57,383 nt of DNA from Phialocephala subalpina (Eukaryota > Ascomycota > Leotiomycetes > Helotiales > Mollisiaceae). The notes beneath the pieces are model-generated. The model was not told the DNA's origin and did not search any database. It worked only from the letters and a program-made list of their open reading frames with translations. The position numbers were made by a program, and so were the translations under genes. Positions 45,771-56,286 of the stretch are shown here, piece after piece; the stretch's first letter is position 1; every line of letters begins with the position of its first letter. The stretch spans positions 112,255 through 169,637 of the forward strand of contig FJOG01000029.1 in the NCBI GenBank assembly GCA_900073065.1. Reading direction: 5' to 3'.

Positions 45771-46319
45771 CTTCCCGTCAGCTGCAAGTGGCTGCAAGTG
45801 TGCCACGATTGTGCTGGAAAGGAGTATACGTAGCCGTATTCGTCTCTGTCATGCCAGTCACCTACGCCGACGAGGCTCTATCTTCTATTCGTCGAATGTC
45901 TATACTCCAAGGTTGCTGTCACACTCTCTCGGGCGCGTGACCGAGGTCGTTGTTACAACCTTCACACAACAGCCAGCCAGGCCGTCTGCTGATCGTACAG
46001 TAGAAAGAGATATTGGCACCTTGGTCTGTATATCCGAGAGATATCTTTCAACAACAGCACGCACAGGCACGCGGACTCGTCAATGGCGAGATATTTTCAA
46101 CTCGAGGGAGTTGGTAAGACGTGGGGCGGGTCCGAGCTCTTGGCCAGGGATATCCTCACATGCGTGGGGTCTGGTGAGTTATCAATTAAAAACTGAACCA
46201 CATTGTCGGATACGTGAAGAATTCCTGTTGTTTCTTCAGCTGATGATTTGAACTTGTAATGTTTGTCATGACTCAGGCGATTTTCTTTTCTTTTTGGATT
46301 CGTTTGTTTTTCGTCGGAC
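45771..46319. other. intergenic, nothing recognised
   Basis: About 550 bases of normal base composition between pseudogene G and the AT-rich island. No supported gene. Confidence 0.4.
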
Positions 46320-46855
46320 TTTATTGGTCGAGTAATTAATATAAGGGCATATTACGTTTTGCATAATATAGCCCTTAATATTTTAATAATTTAGAAGTAT
46401 TTGATTTTCAAAGAAAATAAAAATTTAAATTATTTTATTTCTAAAATTTATTTTCTTTTTTAATATATAAATTATTAATTAAATATAATATTTTATTTTA
46501 ATTATTTTAATTTTTAATTTTTAAAACAATTAAATATTAAAAAAATTTAAATTAAATATTAATATAAAGAATTAAAATTCATATTTTTAATTTTATATAA
46601 TAAATTATATTTTTGAATTTATTATTAAAATTTTTCCTTATAAAATCTTTTTATTTAAATTTAATAAATTAATAAATATAAATATTTTTTATACAAAATA
46701 TTTTATATATATATATAAAATAAATTGAAATAAAAAGATTTTAAAATCGAAAGAAATTAATAAAATATAATATTAAATTCTTTAAAAGTAAGCCTTTATT
46801 TATAATTTGACGGATATCAAATATTAAGTAATTAGATAATCGGATTCTTCAGGGC
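46320..46855. other. AT-rich (RIP-like) island
   Basis: More than 500 bases almost without G or C and lacking any long frame, bordered by normal sequence. Near its left edge an inverted repeat (TAAGGGCATATTA around 46342, partner TAATATAGCCCTTA around 46364) could fold into a hairpin and may mark an element end. Confidence 0.75.
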
Positions 46856-47381
46856 TCGCGAGTAATGTTGAGCTCAAAACACGGAACTCCTTCCTTTCTC
46901 GAGGTCTCGGAGCCATCGGGAGCACAATCATCATAGCCGGTCTCTTCCGATCTTAGTTCAAACGATCATTTGAGTCACCAATGGAGAGAAAAGACGAGAC
47001 GTCAAGTGGCTGCTGTTACTCACATATGGCTGGTCAGTGGCATGTCATTGTTAACGGAGCAAGTTGTTCGCATATTGAATTGATTATTTGCTTTTACTCT
47101 GCCACTCTCACGCCCTTTTTACCGCATCACCGTTGTCAATCTCTGCTTCTCCATCACACCTCATCATCCTTGCCAGCATCCAAGTCGACCGGAAGTCCCC
47201 CGCCCAATCACCATTCTAGCATGCAAAGTCAATCCACCAACATCCCAAGTACTTAACTACCTATCCGCAGAGCTTTCGAGCATATGGCACCCCAAATTTA
47301 TTGGCCACTGACCTACAGTCACCGACCTCTCGAGGAACATGAATATGAACATGGACCCTCGGAGCTCTGTCCTCAACTACC
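46856..47381. other. intergenic, nothing recognised
   Basis: About 525 bases downstream of the AT-rich island. Short frames only. Confidence 0.4.
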
Positions 47382-47669
47382 CTATGCTGATGCCCATGAA
47401 CTGTCTCTCCCATCCGCATCGTCGTATTCCATCTCAAGAATGCGAACCAATTCCTGGCCATGCTTATATCTCGATGCCTCTTGGTGAGGGTCAAATTCTA
47501 CTACCGTGTGCGACCTGAAGTCTCCCGGTTCTTTGAGGTATAGATCGATAGGGTTTTCGTGCTTTGTGGTTTTGGAAGAGGGGCGGTGCGAGTGGCCGGA
47601 CGAGGAGGAGTTTTTTGCAGATCCTCTGTGGATCTTCTTTGAAGATGTCGTCTTGGTTGAAGACGGCAT
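47382..47669 (-). CDS. small Ser/Lys-rich hypothetical protein
   Basis: The frame from ATG at 47669 gives 95 residues (MPSSTKTTSSKKIHRGSAKN at the start). It has a basic, Ser-rich N-terminus and an ordered C-terminus DLYLKEPGDFRSHTVVEFDP that ends EMEYDDADGRDSSWASA. It resembles small conserved fungal proteins that I cannot name, and it would be cytosolic or nuclear. The frame is open further upstream to 47771, but those residues look like leader sequence. Overlapping frames on both strands have no such character. Confidence 0.45.
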   Translation of the reverse strand: MPSSTKTTSSKKIHRGSAKNSSSSGHSHRPSSKTTKHENPIDLYLKEPGDFRSHTVVEFDPHQEASRYKHGQELVRILEMEYDDADGRDSSWASA

Positions 47670-49052
47670 ATTCGATGTTAAATGACGTAGACTTGAAGTT
47701 GAGTTGCTCCTTTTGGATGGAGATTTCCAAGCTCGGAGAGAAATCGATTCGCTTGCCCTGTTCTGAAGCAAAATTCAACTCCAAAGCAGAGATGACATGA
47801 ATCATTTATAGAAACATCATGACAATGTGGAGCTTACAATCAATACAGGACAGCGGTATGAACAAGAGCCACCGCTGGAGCTTTTCTCTTGTTAGCCGCA
47901 TCTGCGAATACGCGCAAGCAAGTGCTTTCCTCAATTCGCATGAAATACACATTTCGCTGAAGTCACTTCGCGGAACTGACTGTTTGTTGTTGGGAGAGGC
48001 GCCTGCGATGAAGCACAGTTGCAGAATTCGCAGCGTTTATGCCGACATGTGGAATTTCGCAGCATTGCGACAGCGATAATCGAGCTTTGTGACGCACCGA
48101 TCATCTTCAGCAACAATCTTTCTGCATCGGTCGGTAAGTTGCAGACGGTGGCAGACTCCGTGGGAGAATGTGAGAAGGCTCAAGGTTGGTTTTGCTTTTT
48201 TTTTTTGGAGTTGCGGAATTTCGCAGCTCGAATAGTGATGCCTGCCAGTCTCGAAACGTGAAGATTATTACGAGTTGTTGGGTGTTTTGGGAGCCCGGGG
48301 GTTGCCATAGTAGAGTGCAAGAGCAAAGGGTTTCTTCCGTAGCAAGATACAGTGATGATGGAGCATGCGATACAATTTCTGCGCTGGATTGATTGATTTA
48401 GAGACTGCGTTTTGACTGTTGTTATTTTTTCACGCGAGGAAGTTCGGTCAAGGCGGTACCAGGAGGATAAAATGACTTCACAGTTCACCGAAAGGGGCAG
48501 ACTTGATTGGACGTGAGCCATGAGGGCGTTTATCCTTCGAGCTTGAAACTGGACGGTCGCTAACTCTCATGCAAAGCTTGCTGCAGATGATGACAGTTGC
48601 GAGCGGCGGAAGCTGCGAAAGTCCGCAGGTGGCGTCAGGGGTCGGAAGCCCAAGGTGTGACACCACAGAGCCTTGTGCCATGGCTATCGGCGCCTAGACT
48701 ACCCATCATACTGATTCAGGTCTGGCATTGCAATTGTTTTGCTCTCACCTGCTTTTCAAAATACATTCAGCAGTCGAAACTGTGCTGCCAGCTCGCCCGT
48801 GGGAAGGGAGCCTTGACGCCCTACTGAGTACTTAGATCTCCAACCATATCATTCTTCGTAAGATCCCCTCGAAGGAATATCCATCATGTACAACTGCAAT
48901 TCAAGACAGCTGACTCTCGCCCAAGGCTCCCTCTCACTTTACGATACATCCACCGCGCAAGATCAAATATGTTAACTTAGGGACATGCGAATTCTTTGAC
49001 CTCTTGGTGTATTGGAAACCGTACTGCTTGAATCTACGGCTCCCTCAGAACG
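47670..49052. other. intergenic, nothing recognised
   Basis: 1.4 kb with many short frames on both strands, none with family resemblance. A run of T at about 48190-48205 is the only repeat. Confidence 0.45.
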
Positions 49053-52000
49053 ATGAATGTACCAGATGACTGTTATGTCAATCCGATGGAACTGGATCTT
49101 CGAAACTATCGTTGGCCTCTTGAAGAGACTAGTCTGGGAAATCGCTGCAAAAGAACTGGGGATCAGATGCCCTCAGGAATGTATGCGAAGCGACGTCGAA
49201 TTATTCGGCAAGGTACACCGATCTCTGGCACTTCAAGTCCTCCGCACCTGTCCCAACTATCCTCCATCTGTAACTGTTTGGATGTTCTAAAAACCACGGA
49301 GCAAAGAAGTGGTGTTGCCTTTCAAGCAGGCCAAGAACGCCATCGACTCTTCTCTCGGGAGGTCGGGAGTAGATGTCAAGAGAATCTAAGGAAAGAGCTC
49401 AATCGCAAGAATGGTATAAAGGTGGTAATCTCTACCTGACAGTACCTGTTGATGGAATGGATGTTAATTTTGAAACTTATAGGCCCAGACCTCTTTGATT
49501 ACACCACCACAATCAGTGAAATGTTCCTCGCGAGGCTCCAATATATCTGATACCCATTCGGAGGGATCCACTGTTCAATACGTTACATCTCCTCGCTCTA
49601 GTAGTGACAACGAATTCTGGGATTCGGAGAACGGAGACTCCGTGCTTAATAACGAATATCAACCCAGTCCTAGGCTATCTGGTTGGACACATTCGTTAAT
49701 ACCTTGTGCGTACCTGACGGCACACAGCTCTATTCCCTCAAAAATGCTTACTTCTAAATACCTAGATCCACAAACGATCGAATTACCCCCGGATTCTCTG
49801 CATATGGACAAAGGGTGTTGGAATGGACCTGCGTCTCCAGACGTTTCTCCGATATCCACACACGAAATTTCTTCGTCTCCGAGCTGGCTCACTTTTCATG
49901 GACCTTCCTACGCTCAAATAGATGGTAGGACAGACAATTCCCAAATTGCTAGCTGCAATTCATTTTCGCTTGCAAGGCGGGAAGGTATCTGCTCCGATGC
50001 TCAGACTGGCCCGTTGAGCTTTCCCATGTCCAATGATCTGATCCCAGCTATCACCGGCACCGATAGTGTCCCAGTAGTTTGCGAAGCGGCGGAAGACCTA
50101 ACAAACCCTCGCGTATCCAATCCAATTGAGAATGACTTTAAAAGTGGTGAGGAGACACAGGATCGACATAACATTGAGAGTCCGCTCGAGTTATCACAGT
50201 ATGGATTTCGGAAGTCTGGTCTCATGATCTCATTTGAGTTGGCTGACTGTCACATAGAAGCACAACAACCCAACTGATGCCTCACGATCAAGACTCGCGC
50301 GTGGAGCAAACCAATGCCCAATCATCCGTTGATATGTTTCTAAAGAAGGGAAGTCTTGGTACCATAGAGGACTGGAGCTTAGAAATTCCTGACAATTTTG
50401 ACGATGAGCCATTGGATTCTCAAAGCCCTTCCACAACGATTCTCATGGCTACAGCGGAAGAAGAGCTCGGAGAAAGAATATCGCGCGTCCTACATAATGA
50501 CCCAGGACTTGCACAGATCCTTCTCTCCAAGTTGAAAGACAAACTGTCTTTCATCTTACCACTTCTATGTGACGAGGAAGATCAATCGCCATTTGATTTT
50601 TCGCAGCGTTACTATTACAATGGCCAGGAAAGAGGTCCCTCAGGTCAAACTTCAAGTTCTGGGGCATCGAGCAGCGCCAAAAGCAGTGCTGGAACTTCAA
50701 TTATGACCCCTTCTACTTCAGTAGATTTACGCGAGCAAGAGGATGATGAAGTACCCCAGAGATCCCGGAAACGTGTTAAAATCTCGAGTTCACGTGGCCG
50801 TGGGGTCCAAGGGCGACGCAGATTGAGATGCCACTTCCACGCGAAATGTCCCATTACGCATACTCAAAAGACATGCGTTCTTTCTGGATGGCTGAGTATC
50901 CATAACTTGAGGTATAGCCATCTATCTCGTTCTGTGGATGTAATCAAGGCGCAAGGATGAAAAGCAGTTTCTTCTGCCTACCAGTCCTTCTGCTCACAGG
51001 TCCTTTTGCTGACTGACATCTGTATTTAGAGGCCATTACCTCGACAAACATACCCGAATTCGCTGCAATAAATGCTTCACAGAATTCGAGAGCAAACCAC
51101 CAAAGAATCAGCACCAGAGAAATTGTAACGTGAATCGGCCTCCACCGGTACTTGATGTTATCGACTGTGATAAGACCGATGAAATTGAAGACGACTTTGG
51201 AAACTTTCGAACGTGGAGACTGGACAGGGAGGAAGATGCTGTTATGAGAGCGTGGATACTGAAATACAAAAAGGAGTTCGTCAGCAATAACCTTCCGGCT
51301 GATGATGACCATGATTGTCGGGAGCTCGCCAAATGGTATCATCTATGGCGCATTCTCTTTCCGTCGCACCAGGGCGCGGTCCCAAGTCCTTGTAAGTCCT
51401 CTTGATGGTAAAACCCAACAATTTATATTTCAAAAGTTGACAAAGTCCAGTTCAGAATGCTTCCATTTCCCCCAGCGATGTGAAAGTAGAAAGATTATTG
51501 GAGGTGTTCCAGGACACTGTACACGCAAAGGTGTCAAATGATCAGCTTCCGCCTATAGATCTCGGGCCCCAAATCGATTATTATAAGGACATTATTCGAA
51601 CTGTATTGCGGCTCTTCATTCGCGAGCCTGATTCAGGTGTGGAGTCAAACGCTGATATAAGTGCACGATCTGACGGGTCTTTGATCACAGATCCAGCAAA
51701 CTCTTCAATGGACGGTCGTCAAGGGGCTGTTCCTCCGTCGCAACACGCAGGGTTGCTTTCGTCTTCAAATAACGTGTCTGCCTCCGTCGGTCAGCGAGAG
51801 CGCTCCTCGGTTGTGCAAAATGCGGCTTTGTCTGGATTTAATACAACTCAGGCGCCATCGGCCCCTGTTTCCATGGCTTCGCCCTGTGCAGTCGAAACGC
51901 GAGGCGCCGGCGGAGAGACTCCTATGGTCATGGTACGAAGATCAATATCATTCCAGGGTATATCTCAAATGTCACCACACCAAATGGGAAATTCTGAAAG

Positions 52001-52349
52001 CATGATGCCGCCCCCAATGGCACGAACAAATTCCACCACTTTTGACCCCCGTCACCAATCGGTCGATCAACTGCAACGTCAGCAGAAGCAACAAGGTCAG
52101 ATGCAACGATTCAATCCATCTATGGCCCGTGCAACACCACATTTCGCTCCGAACAGTTCACCCAGGAACAGCTTTTTCCCCCAGCAGCAACAGGACCAAA
52201 GAGAAGATAACTGGTCTGACCTCCAGGTACACTTCCGACCGTTCCACTGTGCGGATTGTTTCGATTCCGGCTTCTCCATGGGGAGCGGGGAGCCGCAACA
52301 ATGCCATTGCGGGGCGGTAAGTATGTATCCGACCTCTCTCCAAGGATGA
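49053..52349 (+). CDS. fungal C2H2 finger protein of the hydrophobic-ILFP type (gene E)
   Basis: Five exons (49053-49424, 49483-50198, 50258-50911, 51030-51391, 51451-52349) join to 1,001 codons. The intron 50199-50257, with a CTGAC branch site, removes an apparent stop at 50275. Residues 1-560 are mostly disordered, with a helical segment EEELGERISRVLHNDPGLAQ. A basic stretch (RSRKRVKISSSRGRGVQGRR) precedes two fingers: LRCHFHAKCPITHTQKTC with a split GHYLDKHTRIRCNKC, and a second ending NQHQRNC. A typical helical segment follows (ELAKWYHLWRILFPSHQ, then PSPF), known from fungal proteins with this finger pair. The C-terminus is Gln/Ser/Pro-rich. Likely a nuclear regulator; the targets are unknown. 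It is unrelated to the C/D family except for the use of fingers, and no lesion was found. Confidence 0.75.
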
Positions 52350-52647
52350 TTTCTCTTATAGTTTGCTCAAGATAATGCAACAGATAGCATACATAGGTCG
52401 CCCTAATCAATTTCAAATTTAGAATGTCTGCGATCAGAAATCTTATTCTTACGGAAGGATATCGTTGCTTTGATATACCTTTTTAAACTTCGCGCACTGT
52501 GCATCAGACTCTTGTTATTTCATTGTCTCGATTTGGTTCTCCACTATGATTCAGCGTGCTTCCCACCACGGTAAACCATCCTCTCGTGCTCACCCCACGG
52601 CCACACGATCTCAGTCACTCATACCTAGCGGTATTATTCATGTCTAC

Positions 52648-52884
52648 TCATCTACTCTCCGCGCAGTTCTTGCATCTCCCAGGCACGATTTCTACCTTGG
52701 TGCGCTCAGCCTCACTTCTGTTCTCGCAAGTGTATTTGAAGATGTTGACCTCGATAGTATTCGAGCATGTTTTGCATACTGTGTAGATGTGCCAGTGGCT
52801 TTCTGGTGGGGAGGCGTGGGCGATTTTGCATGTGGGACAGGGCTTGTTGATGGTGTGAGGCTTCTGGGGGACAAGGAGTTTCAT
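52648..52884 (-). CDS. small Cys-rich (zinc-ribbon-like) protein
   Basis: The 78-codon frame starts MKLLVPQKPHTINKPCPTCK. The Cys pairs CPTC, VCKTC and CKNC, plus a single Cys in KYTCENRS, are spaced as in a small metal-binding protein, and HWHIYTVCKTCSNTIEVNIF is an ordered segment. A second, similar Cys pattern lies 500 bp away at 53292-53629 on the same strand. The overlapping plus-strand frames lack such regularity. No family name is known to me. Confidence 0.5.
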   Translation of the reverse strand: MKLLVPQKPHTINKPCPTCKIAHASPPESHWHIYTVCKTCSNTIEVNIFKYTCENRSEAERTKVEIVPGRCKNCAESR

Positions 52885-53291
52885 CGTCTGTTTTGATTTG
52901 GCTTTGCGAAAGGTTCTGTCATGGGTTGGAGGATGTTGGGTTTGGACAGTTGAAGTTGAAGTTAATTATTGTTGGATGTCGGTTGTTAAGCGAAGCTTTT
53001 ATATCTGTTGCTTTGGGCATGGTTCAGGAATGCTTGACTCGAGCATTTCTTGTTGAATCTTTTCTGCTTTCTTACATTCAACCCTCGCAAGTATGAGAGG
53101 GTGAGTCGGGTGACTGTTCAGAGATACCACGTGAATTTCATTTTGGAATCGACAGAGAAGTCTGCGCCAACGAGGAGTTGCACATGGACACTGTCTTGCA
53201 GAGAGTTGTCGCTCATTGCTTGAACCTCGAAACCCAGGTTCCCCTGTGGTGTCCTGGGAATAATTGTCTCGAGCTCCAGCTAGTTTCCTTG

Positions 53292-53629
53292 CTAGGTTGT
53301 CCAATCCTTCAGGACACATTCCCTAGCAAAACCTCGCATTCCTGCTTCCTTCCCTATCTCTCCCCACCCCACCACACAACACGAGTCCTTCTTCACATCA
53401 CTAGGTAGATCATCACACCCTCCCCTCCCACATCTTCCCGATATGGAATCAAATCTCTTTCTAGGGCTCCCGCAATCGCAATTGAAAATATTCCTCGCGA
53501 TTATGGATGAACAACTGGAGCAGATGAGGAAGACGTGACAGTGGTTTTCTTCGTGGCCTTTGGATACTGGGATGTGGGGGATTTGGATTTTTCGGCAGAT
53601 TTTTTTGGCGTCAGTTTCTTGGGCTTATT
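53292..53629 (-). CDS. probable Cys-rich exon related to 52648-52884
   Basis: This minus-strand frame has no start codon in reach but reads CHVFLICSSCSSIIARNIFN, then CDCGSPRKRFDSISGRCGRG, ending CVLKDWTT. The layout parallels the gene at 52648-52884 (HIYTVCKTCSNTIEVNIF then a Cys and CKNC). It may be the 3' exon of a paralogous gene, or a pseudogene. Upstream in the next frame a Lys-rich stretch (PKKNKPKKLTPKKSAEKSKS) could be the 5' exon. Confidence 0.35.
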
Positions 53630-54539
53630 CTTCTTGGGCTTGAGACATTGGTTGGGAAGTGAGTTTCTGTTCTTGACAGCTGTATTGGAGTCATTTAATA
53701 GTTCTGGGTGCGGAGATGGGGGATCTGGTTTGTTGGAAGAGGCTTGCGAGAGAGGGGAGATTCACATGCATGCGCGTATACGCGCGTGCTGTCTATTTCA
53801 ATTCATTCACGCTCGTACTGTTGGTGCTCATGGATTATTGTCAAAACATTTTCGAACTTTCGAGGATTATATAAAATGCAGTCAGGCTCTCTAGCCGCCG
53901 GGCAGATGCAATCCTGCGGCGAGGCTCCGTGTATTCTAAAAGCCAAATTATGTGTAGACATGATGACCCTATACGGAAGGTGCAGAGCAACGTTCGCCAG
54001 ACAGTAACATTAGGCCGAACAAGACTCGGTATACGAAGCACTCTTCATGGCCTTGGCTCCTGGTTTACCACACACCGAGACGGCATGGCTAGCTGCTCGG
54101 ACGGAGGCAGTTGCCGGAGGAAAAGGTGAAGGGATTGAGCAGACATCTGTCTCAAAAATCGCATTTGAGCCATTTTAACAGCTAAGGGTGTTGTGGAAGG
54201 TGCAGGGTATCAACCAGCTCAGCAAATATCAACACGGTATACCGGATACGGTTCTGGAGGAAACGAGGTCGCAATTGAACAAACTTGAGTCCTAGCGGGA
54301 ATATTTGGGTTGTGTGGGGGAAGAGCAGCCTTTGGGCCCACCCTCACAAAGGTTTAGTGTTTTTGCACTGGTCTTGAAATACCAGAAAGAAGTGATGAAA
54401 GTTGTGAAGAACGAAAACTAGTAGGGCAGCAGTTACGAATTTCGGAAGCGGCAAGAAGCTCAATACTGGCCAGAACCCGAAGTAACTCCTTCGAAGCCAA
54501 CCGCTCGGTGATTGTTCGAAGGAAAGACATTAACCCTTA
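53630..54539. other. intergenic, nothing firmly recognised
   Basis: About 900 bases with only short frames. The left 200 bases may contain the 5' part of the Cys-rich gene described above. Confidence 0.35.
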
Positions 54540-54720
54540 TTCAAGTTTCTAATCTATTCAAATCTGAATTCAAATATTATAATTATAATATTTAAATAAT
54601 TTAAAAACTTTTCATATAAAATTTGAAAGAAAAGTTTAAATATTCGAAAGAAATCTTATATATTAATTGCGCAGATATAATATAAATATATATATATATA
54701 TATTTTTCGCGAGGCTACAT
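54540..54720. other. small AT-rich island with (TA)n
   Basis: AT-rich sequence with a (TA) run at about 54685-54703 and no frame. It is probably a RIP-affected remnant. Confidence 0.65.
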
Positions 54721-56286
54721 AGGTATTAGCTATAGGGTGGCAGCCTGACCGCCCGCCGAATTCCGTTAGCTCCTTCGACTTCGACACCCGTATCGTTTCC
54801 CAATTCATCGGCCGAACCAACCCATGGAAAATCACGTGTTTTTATGAATCTTAATAGCTTCCATCGACCATGCCGCATTCCATTGCCGATCGAATGGATC
54901 GATTGCAAGATACGAGTTCCTAATTAAATTTTAAGGTTTAGTAGTGCCATAGCAAAGGATTTGGTAAGATGCTCAAATCCCCAGCCCCCCCATTCTAAGC
55001 GAATTAAGCCAGCCACCCCATTTTCTACCATGCTCTCAATAGCCTCACTCCTATTTTGAGTAAGATGTTGTGGTGGGGCAGAATGGCAGGGCGGTGTATC
55101 ACGTGGTCTGGTGAGGATATATTAGGAGATCTAGCATCTTGTATTCTTAGTTCTTTAGGCAGCTTTCTACGTGGTTCGCAGACACTAGAATTGACTCCAA
55201 GAGGTTTACCCCTCTACAATGTCCTTAGTACCCTTGATTCTTTTGAAATAATGAAGGTGAATTATTATATGATGAGATATATTGGTGGATGTAATACTAC
55301 GCATCATGTCACACCCAAGATACCACCTAATGCGAATTTTCAGCATTCCCGGAAGCGATATTCTTGGGCATAGAACTTCTATATAAGTCCTCTGATCCCT
55401 CTCTTCTCATCACCACTCTCTTTTCGCTGAAGGTTTGCAAATAAAAAAATACAAATTTGATATCGAACTTTATACTACACATTCCATTTGGTGAGAAACT
55501 GTTCATGAAATAGTGTACTTATGGAATGGTATATTTTTCATGAACGGGATGGATGATGAACTGGACGCAATAGAGTAGATGGTGCAGTTGGAGGGAGCAG
55601 TGACCCGAAACCTGGAATTGGTGATCAAGATTTCACGATGAATGAGTTTGGTCCCTTTGATACAGACGACCTGCGGCAAATGGGCCGTCTTGGAATGTTC
55701 GTACTAGCTCTTGCATCTCAAATGTATTAGTAGAATTCTGATTTGCGATGTTCCTCTCGGGGTGAAGAACTGGAAGTTATTTGCCAAGCCAGGGCACATG
55801 TGACCACTCACCGCTTTCTCACCCTCGCTTCACCAACTCAATAATAGCTGCCTGCCGATTGGATTGAGGAGCCGAGGGGAAAAGATGGCTGCAGATAATC
55901 TTAGCGCTGCCATATTTTGGGGGTTTCCCGAAATTCTCGAAATGCTCAAAGAGGTCGGTTAAGGATCGATCGAAGAAGTAATGCAAGCCGCGCGTGCATG
56001 AGAGCACGCTTCCAATTTCGAATCAAGTTGTCTGTCAGCTGAGCAACACGCATGCAGAGGTGCAGCCGCAAAGTTTATTATTGCCCTGGTCTGGGTCTGC
56101 CTGTCTGCAGCTTCCAGATGAACTTGTAATCCAACTCCGTTTGTCGTATTGGACTGCCATCCCAGTCCGCGCCCAATCGAAAAGCTGCTTTGCTTGCTTA
56201 TAAGAACGCCCACCATCCTTCCCTCACTTTCGTAGACATCATAAATACCTCAATTTTCTCTCACACTTCAAAAGAAGCACTTCATC
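54721..56286. other. intergenic upstream of the tyrosinase gene
   Basis: A 105-codon plus-strand frame at 55056-55373 (MSKMLWWGRMAGRCITWSGE, later PKIPPNANFQHSRKRYSW) has no recognised relative. It could be an unknown small gene or an old element. The last 80 bases before 56287 look like a normal leader. Confidence 0.35.

Noticed and set aside
48180..48520. Overlapping frames around the poly-T run as a small gene
   Set aside because: Composition is not coding-like on either strand and no homologue is recognised.
50275..50279. Overlapping stop/start TGATG suggesting two separate genes
   Set aside because: A well-formed intron at 50199-50257 with a CTGAC branch site joins the two frames, and the summed exons of gene E are divisible by three.
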